From contig CAWGGS010000015.1 of NCBI GenBank assembly GCA_963822095.1, positions 85,892 through 149,891 of the forward strand: DNA of 64,000 bases, in the 5' to 3' direction. The position numbers and the translations under genes were made by a program. Shown here piece by piece: positions 60,014 to 64,000 of the stretch. Origin of the DNA: CAWGGS01 sp963822095 (GTDB lineage: Bacteria > Desulfobacterota > Desulfobulbia > Desulfobulbales > Desulfocapsaceae). Positions within the stretch are counted from its first letter, which is position 1, and each line of letters starts with the position of its first letter. The notes beneath the pieces were generated by a model. The model saw only the letters and a program-made list of their open reading frames with translations, made no database searches and was not told where the DNA came from.

Positions 60014-60337
60014 ATGCAGACGCTTAAAATTTTCTATGACAAGAGTATGCAGGCAATTTTAATCGATGGAAAAAATGTAGTCGATTTGAGCTCAGTTGAA
60101 AATGGCGCAACGGCAATACTTCATTCCCGAGTGGCCGGAGAAGGCGAGGAGTTTTAGTCCACTTTCCGGTTCGAGGTCGATGAATATAGACCCTTCTGGC
60201 TCGATTTTTCCTACCACAGTCCGGCGGCACTTATAATTGTCATCGTTGAAAACAGACTACAGCTCGACGACCTGACATATTCACCTGAGATCAATAAGGT
60301 CTACGGCTTGGTAAAAAACTTGATCAAAATGGAGTGA
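60014..60337 (+). pseudogene. Small gene of 107 codons with an in-frame TAG at codon 48
   Basis: The ATG at 60014 follows an AAGGAG at ideal spacing. The frame reads MQTLKIFYDKSMQAILIDGK … GEGEEF, then TAG at 60155-60157. It continues in the same frame with protein-like sequence (STFRFEVDEYRPFWLDFSYH … YSPEINKVYGLVKNLIKME) to a TGA at 60335-60337. The good ribosome site and the even composition on both sides indicate a single gene interrupted by an amber codon. A nonsense mutation is the simplest reading; amber suppression or recoding cannot be excluded. The family is not recognised. It lies 39 bp before the hemerythrin-cyclase gene. Confidence 0.6.
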
Positions 60338-60376
60338 AGTCTCTCTACTTTTGATATCCGTGCATTTGGAGAAGAA

Positions 60377-61501
60377 ATGAAATCATTTATTTGGGGTTCG
60401 TATTTTGAGACGGGATTAGTAGATGTTGACGATCAGCATCGTAAACTTGTTGAACTTATCAATTGTTTCGGAGATAAACTGGTAAACAACGAGATCACCA
60501 ATAGAGACGTTGAGGGTGTTCTGCAGGAACTTGTCAGCTATACTCGCTATCACTTTGCAGAGGAAGAGAAGATGATGGCTAAGTATCAGTTGGAACAGAA
60601 CCACTATGATGGTCATATCGCTGAGCATATGAATTTTATCGATGATGTTGTTGCAATACACCAGCATCGTCAAGAAGATAATCTTGCGGATGGGGCGGCG
60701 CTTCTCGAGTTTCTGATTCACTGGCTTGCTTATCATATTCTTGGATCCGATAAGAATATGGCCCGGCAGATTGCTTCCATCAAACAGGGGGCAACGCCCT
60801 CCGCAGCTTACCTTGCCGAAGAGAAGAAGGTCAACGAATCCACCGAACCTCTTCTTGGCGCCCTGAAAGGGCTCTTCCAACAGGTATCGAGACGCAATAA
60901 AGAGCTTTTATCGCTCAATGTACAACTTGAAGCGAAAGTCGAAGAACGTACGCGTGAACTGGTTAAGGCTAATGCTACCCTAGAGATCCTGGCCATGACA
61001 GATGTCCTCACCGAATTGCCGAACAGGCGTCATGCGCTTATCCAACTGCACAGACTTTGGAGGGAAGCAAAAGAGCTGGATGGAAACCTTGCCTGCATGG
61101 TGATCGATGCCGACAACTTTAAAACTATCAACGACACCTATGGTCATGATGCCGGAGACTGTGTGTTGAAAAGACTGGCGAAGGCCCTCCAACATTCGGT
61201 GCGCAGCGATGACATAGTCTGTAGGATGGGAGGTGATGAATTCCTTATCATCTGTCCGAACACCCCACTGCAGGGGGCTTTGTATATTGCGGAGCAGACC
61301 AGAAGAACAATTGCCGATCTGAATGTGAAGGCTGGGACCGGGATCTGGAAGGGTAGTATCAGTGTTGGTGTGGCGGCGATAAGCAGTGAAATTGACTCAA
61401 TTGATGATCTCTTGAAAGCTGCCGATGACGGAGTTTACTTGGCTAAAGAGTCTGGTCGGAACCGAATTGAAACCATTCAAAAAAAAATTGATTACCTATA
61501 A
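60377..61501 (+). CDS. Hemerythrin-domain diguanylate cyclase
   Basis: A 374-residue protein. Residues about 5-135 form a bacteriohemerythrin domain with the diiron ligand pattern H21 (DDQH), H59/E63 (YHFAEEEKMM), H80/H84 (HIAEH) and HILGSD near 118. A coiled linker (about 160-205) leads to a GGDEF domain (about 210-370) with an intact catalytic GGDEF (285-289) and an RSDD product-inhibition site five residues before it. It should make c-di-GMP in response to oxygen bound at the diiron site. The architecture is known in other bacteria. GGAGAAGA precedes the ATG. Confidence 0.94.
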   Translation: MKSFIWGSYFETGLVDVDDQHRKLVELINCFGDKLVNNEITNRDVEGVLQELVSYTRYHFAEEEKMMAKYQLEQNHYDGHIAEHMNFIDDVVAIHQHRQEDNLADGAALLEFLIHWLAYHILGSDKNMARQIASIKQGATPSAAYLAEEKKVNESTEPLLGALKGLFQQVSRRNKELLSLNVQLEAKVEERTRELVKANATLEILAMTDVLTELPNRRHALIQLHRLWREAKELDGNLACMVIDADNFKTINDTYGHDAGDCVLKRLAKALQHSVRSDDIVCRMGGDEFLIICPNTPLQGALYIAEQTRRTIADLNVKAGTGIWKGSISVGVAAISSEIDSIDDLLKAADDGVYLAKESGRNRIETIQKKIDYL

Positions 61502-61979
61502 AACTCAGCTAATTCCGATAGGCGCCGTAGCACGGGCGTGTCCTGGTGGCGCAAACCTCGGTCGTACAGAAAAGAGGAGGTCTGCAAAGAATGAACACTT
61601 AGTAAAAAACTGCATACTACCCTGATTAATACAGCCTGTAAGGCCTCCCTTCATGCACCTGTTCTAAAATTGACCGGTCCCACTCCCCAGCGACTTCTAC
61701 CGTATCCTGATCAATCTGCACCTTAAGGAAAAATGCAAAGTAAATCTAAATAATTACCTGAAGTTTCCGGCATTCTGCTGAATTGGTGCCAATCTTGCTA
61801 TGTGAAAACTGACATCGCAATAAACAGTGGGTCCTACCGCTTCCTCGAGTAGCATTTTCCCAGCGGTTATCTCTTCGTTCATTGACGAAAAAGCATCGGA
61901 CAACCCCTTTCCTGCTGAAAGTAGTGTGGGATTCGTTCCGAGCAAATAGCTTACCCCTTGGTTTGTAAAGGAGGGTTGA
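61502..61979. other. Intergenic region with diverged repeat copy 2
   Basis: No supported gene in 478 bases. Positions 61578-61705 resemble the segment after the sigma54 activator (59490-59610). A short minus-strand open frame at 61754-62020 overlaps the ribosome site and start of the next gene and is not credible. Confidence 0.4.
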
Positions 61980-63044
61980 ATGAAGGTTTTAATTGTAGAT
62001 GATGAAGTTGCGATGGCCAACTCCCTTAGGATCGGTCTGGAAAATATGGGATATAGGGCGGTTAAAGCCTATAGTGGCCAGCAGGCTCTGGATCTGCTCG
62101 CCTATGGTGGGGATCAAACGATCAACATCGTTATTACGGATTATTTGATGCCGGGAATGAACGGCCTCGAACTGATGATAGCTCTCCGCAGGGCAAACCC
62201 GACATTACCGATACTGATCATGACCGCCTATGCCGAAAAAAGTCTGGTCATCAAGGCCCTGAAGCATCGCTGTGACGGTTTTATTGAAAAACCTTTTCAA
62301 CTGGATCAACTGGTAGCGGAAATCGAACGGATTAGGTCGCGTCTCCTTAAAAAATTTACATCAGACGATCTGCATCAACTGATCCCGAGAATAGCTCACC
62401 AGATCAACAATCCCCTCACGGCCATTGGTGGCTACGCCGATCTTATCCGGTTGAACAGAGACAATGGTGAGATGGTACAGAGCTATGCCGAGAAAATCCT
62501 CATTGCAATCAAGTTGATCCGCCGTATCAACAAGGATATCATGAATGGGAGTTGGGAGAAGGAGCATATTTCCGACCGCGTCAATCTCAACTCTCTCTTG
62601 GATGGTTGCCTGGAGATCTTCCAAGGCATCTTTGTTCTTAATGGTATCCAGGTGAAACGGAAGGTTCCGGCAGACGTTTTGTGTACGATGGGCAATCCAT
62701 TTCACCTTGAACATGTCTTTAACAATCTGATCTCAAACGCAATCGACGCAATGGACGGCCGGAACGATAAAACCCTGACTGTAAAACTGAAGTCTTCGAA
62801 TGATTTGTCATCAGTCGAGAGCGTCATAGAGGACACCGGCTGCGGTATACGTAGTGAACTCCTGGAGAAGATTTTCGAACCTTATTTCACCAGTAAGCAT
62901 AATGGAAACGGTCTTGGACTTGTGGTTATTAAGAATTGTGTAGAAAAACATGGTGGCAAGGTACTCGTCGAGAGCCGAGAGGGAAACGGTTCCCGTTTCA
63001 CTATCAGTCTGCCTGCTGCACCGATAGGTTGGCTAAGCAGATAA
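61980..63044 (+). CDS. Receiver-histidine kinase (short form)
   Basis: A 354-residue cytoplasmic protein. The receiver (about 1-118) has D54 in VITDYLMPGMNG and K in IEKPFQ. It is followed directly by a short HisKA with H140 in RIAHQINNP and a HATPase (NNLISNAIDAMDG, EDTGCGI, GNGLGLVVIKNCVEKHGG). No PAS domain. Receiver-first kinases of this kind are usually regulated by phosphorylation of their own receiver. GGAGGGTTGA precedes the ATG. No output regulator lies next to it. Confidence 0.94.
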   Translation: MKVLIVDDEVAMANSLRIGLENMGYRAVKAYSGQQALDLLAYGGDQTINIVITDYLMPGMNGLELMIALRRANPTLPILIMTAYAEKSLVIKALKHRCDGFIEKPFQLDQLVAEIERIRSRLLKKFTSDDLHQLIPRIAHQINNPLTAIGGYADLIRLNRDNGEMVQSYAEKILIAIKLIRRINKDIMNGSWEKEHISDRVNLNSLLDGCLEIFQGIFVLNGIQVKRKVPADVLCTMGNPFHLEHVFNNLISNAIDAMDGRNDKTLTVKLKSSNDLSSVESVIEDTGCGIRSELLEKIFEPYFTSKHNGNGLGLVVIKNCVEKHGGKVLVESREGNGSRFTISLPAAPIGWLSR

Positions 63045-63068
63045 AAATCGAAGATACGTTTTAAAAAG

Positions 63069-63278
63069 TTCCTGACCACCGCCACCGAGGAGCAGTCGGC
63101 CTCTACCAGGGAGATCACAGGTAACGTCAACCAGGCGGCCCAGGGTATCCAGGATGTCAATGAAAACGTCGCTCAAAACTCGAAGGCCGACGGCAGCACT
63201 CAGGTCAATTCCAGCGCCGAGGAGCTATCCAGACTTTCGGAAAATCTCAAGAGGCTGGTTGAGCAGTTTGCGATCTAG
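63069..63278 (+). pseudogene. Remnant of a methyl-accepting chemotaxis protein C-terminus
   Basis: Sixty-nine codons starting near TTATEEQSASTREITGNVNQAAQG and ending SSAEELSRLSENLKRLVEQFAI before a TAG match the C-terminal cytoplasmic coil of chemotaxis receptors. No start, sensor domain or signalling hairpin tip remains upstream. The sequence is still in frame, so the loss appears recent. It sits between two signalling genes, again suggesting recombination here. Confidence 0.8.
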
Positions 63279-63371
63279 TTTTCTGCTGAGGGCTGGTGTA
63301 TGACAATACAATCCAACCCTGTCTTCAAACGATTGTTATAGGAATTTTAGCAGAGGAACGGAGAAAACCAT

Positions 63372-64000
63372 ATGAGAATACAAATAGTTGACGATCTGTA
63401 TGACGCCAGACAGGTACTTCGATATATGGTGGAAAATAACGGTCATGAGGCGATTGAGGCTGCGAACGGCTTGGAATCGCTCACGATTGCGAAAAGCACC
63501 CTGCCGGATTTGATTATCTCGGATGCCCTGATGCCCGTGATGGATGGGTTCCAGCTCCTGCGAGCGATCAAACAAGAACCGGAGCTTTGTTCAATACCGT
63601 TTGTCCTGTATTCCTCTGCGTACAAGGAAGATCAGGATGTCCGGCTGGCGATGTCGCTCGGCGCCAACGCCTACCTCTTCAAGCCCATGGATCCCATCGA
63701 ATTATGGGGTGAAATCGAAGATATCCTTGAAAAGTCAAAACATAACGTTCAACTCCCGACAGAACTCATTAAGGAAGACGCTGAATACCTGAGACGATAC
63801 AGCGAGGTGGTGGCAACCAAGCTCGAGGAAAAGGTGTTGGAACTGGAAAAGACCCTTATGGAGCGCAAACGGGTTGAAGAACAGTTGGCAAGCCTGAATC
63901 AACGGCTGGAAAGCCTGGTCGAACAACGTACCGAGCAACTCAAGTGTAGAAATACCGAATTGATTGCCAGCCAAGAGCGATATCGTAGCCTCGTTGAAAC
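63372..64000 (+). CDS. Receiver-coil sensor kinase, 3' end outside window
   Basis: The gene runs off the right edge after 209 codons. The N-terminal receiver (D51 in IISDALMPVMDG, K in LFKPMDP) and the coil (EYLRRYSEVVATKLEEKVLELEKT) closely match those of the genes at 56430 and 47008, also at the DNA level including the GGAGAAAACCAT leader. After about residue 155 the sequence changes to a longer coil (ASLNQRLESLVEQRTEQLK) leading to what looks like a PAS start (SQERYRSLVE). The rest, presumably PAS and transmitter, is missing. One pocket residue region reads MRIQIVDD rather than MRILIVDD. Confidence 0.88.
   Translation, partial: MRIQIVDDLYDARQVLRYMVENNGHEAIEAANGLESLTIAKSTLPDLIISDALMPVMDGFQLLRAIKQEPELCSIPFVLYSSAYKEDQDVRLAMSLGANAYLFKPMDPIELWGEIEDILEKSKHNVQLPTELIKEDAEYLRRYSEVVATKLEEKVLELEKTLMERKRVEEQLASLNQRLESLVEQRTEQLKCRNTELIASQERYRSLVE

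Noticed and set aside
61754..62020. Minus-strand open frame of 88 codons
   Set aside because: Covers the ribosome site and first codons of the receiver-kinase at 61980 and has no recognisable content.

Overview
This window reads like a chromosomal segment of a Gram-negative bacterium with signal peptides, a TonB-dependent outer-membrane receptor and a large two-component repertoire. My best guess is a Desulfobacterota (Desulfobulbales-like) organism, judging from the mix of pyruvate dehydrogenase, GlgE/trehalose genes, a MoSto-like protein, a hemerythrin-GGDEF protein and many sensor kinases. That placement is inference; the window holds no rRNA or other taxonomic marker.

Layout. (1) 1-2608: a secreted RNase T2-like protein cut by the window edge, a phage-type GH108 muramidase, and a lone O-methyltransferase. 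(2) 2889-8315: a complete pyruvate dehydrogenase operon aceE-aceF-lpdA on the plus strand. (3) 8340-25044, minus strand: a glucan/trehalose cluster glgX-treZ-treY-(small ORF)-glgE-treS/maltokinase-glgB-malQ. It combines debranching, TreY/TreZ trehalose release, trehalose-maltose interconversion with maltokinase, and the GlgE polymerising route. glgE carries a one-base frameshift. Upstream lies an unusual set of GGTCAT/ATGACC sites. (4) 25818-30505: a secreted YXWGXW protein with a Lys/Gln-rich 20-residue tandem repeat, then an M48 protease-LemA pair. (5) 30506-34610: intergenic GGA-loop hairpins, a molybdenum-storage-like protein with a small unknown partner, a gene broken by a 16-bp tandem duplication, and three Hsp20 genes. 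(6) 34811-37703: a putative double ribbon-helix-helix regulator, a CbpA-type DnaJ, a CbpM-like modulator and a second, reduced DnaJ-like protein. With the Hsp20 genes this forms a proteostasis island. (7) 37887-37961: a degenerate tRNA-Val. (8) 38576-64000: a signalling island. It holds a solute-binding sensor that has lost its transmitter, single-domain receivers, a TonB receptor-YfiR-CHASE8 kinase set, a periplasmic binding protein-kinase pair, a MEDS-domain protein overlapping a PAS/GAF kinase, several receiver-kinases, a sigma54 activator, a hemerythrin-diguanylate cyclase, and fragments of other genes.

The most notable theme is the signalling island. Different sensory front ends sit on nearly identical transmitter modules. 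Two kinase 3' ends share about 440 bp with only five silent differences, a third is a diverged copy, and a fourth survives only as a 25-codon vestige. This points to recent module duplication, gene conversion and loss.
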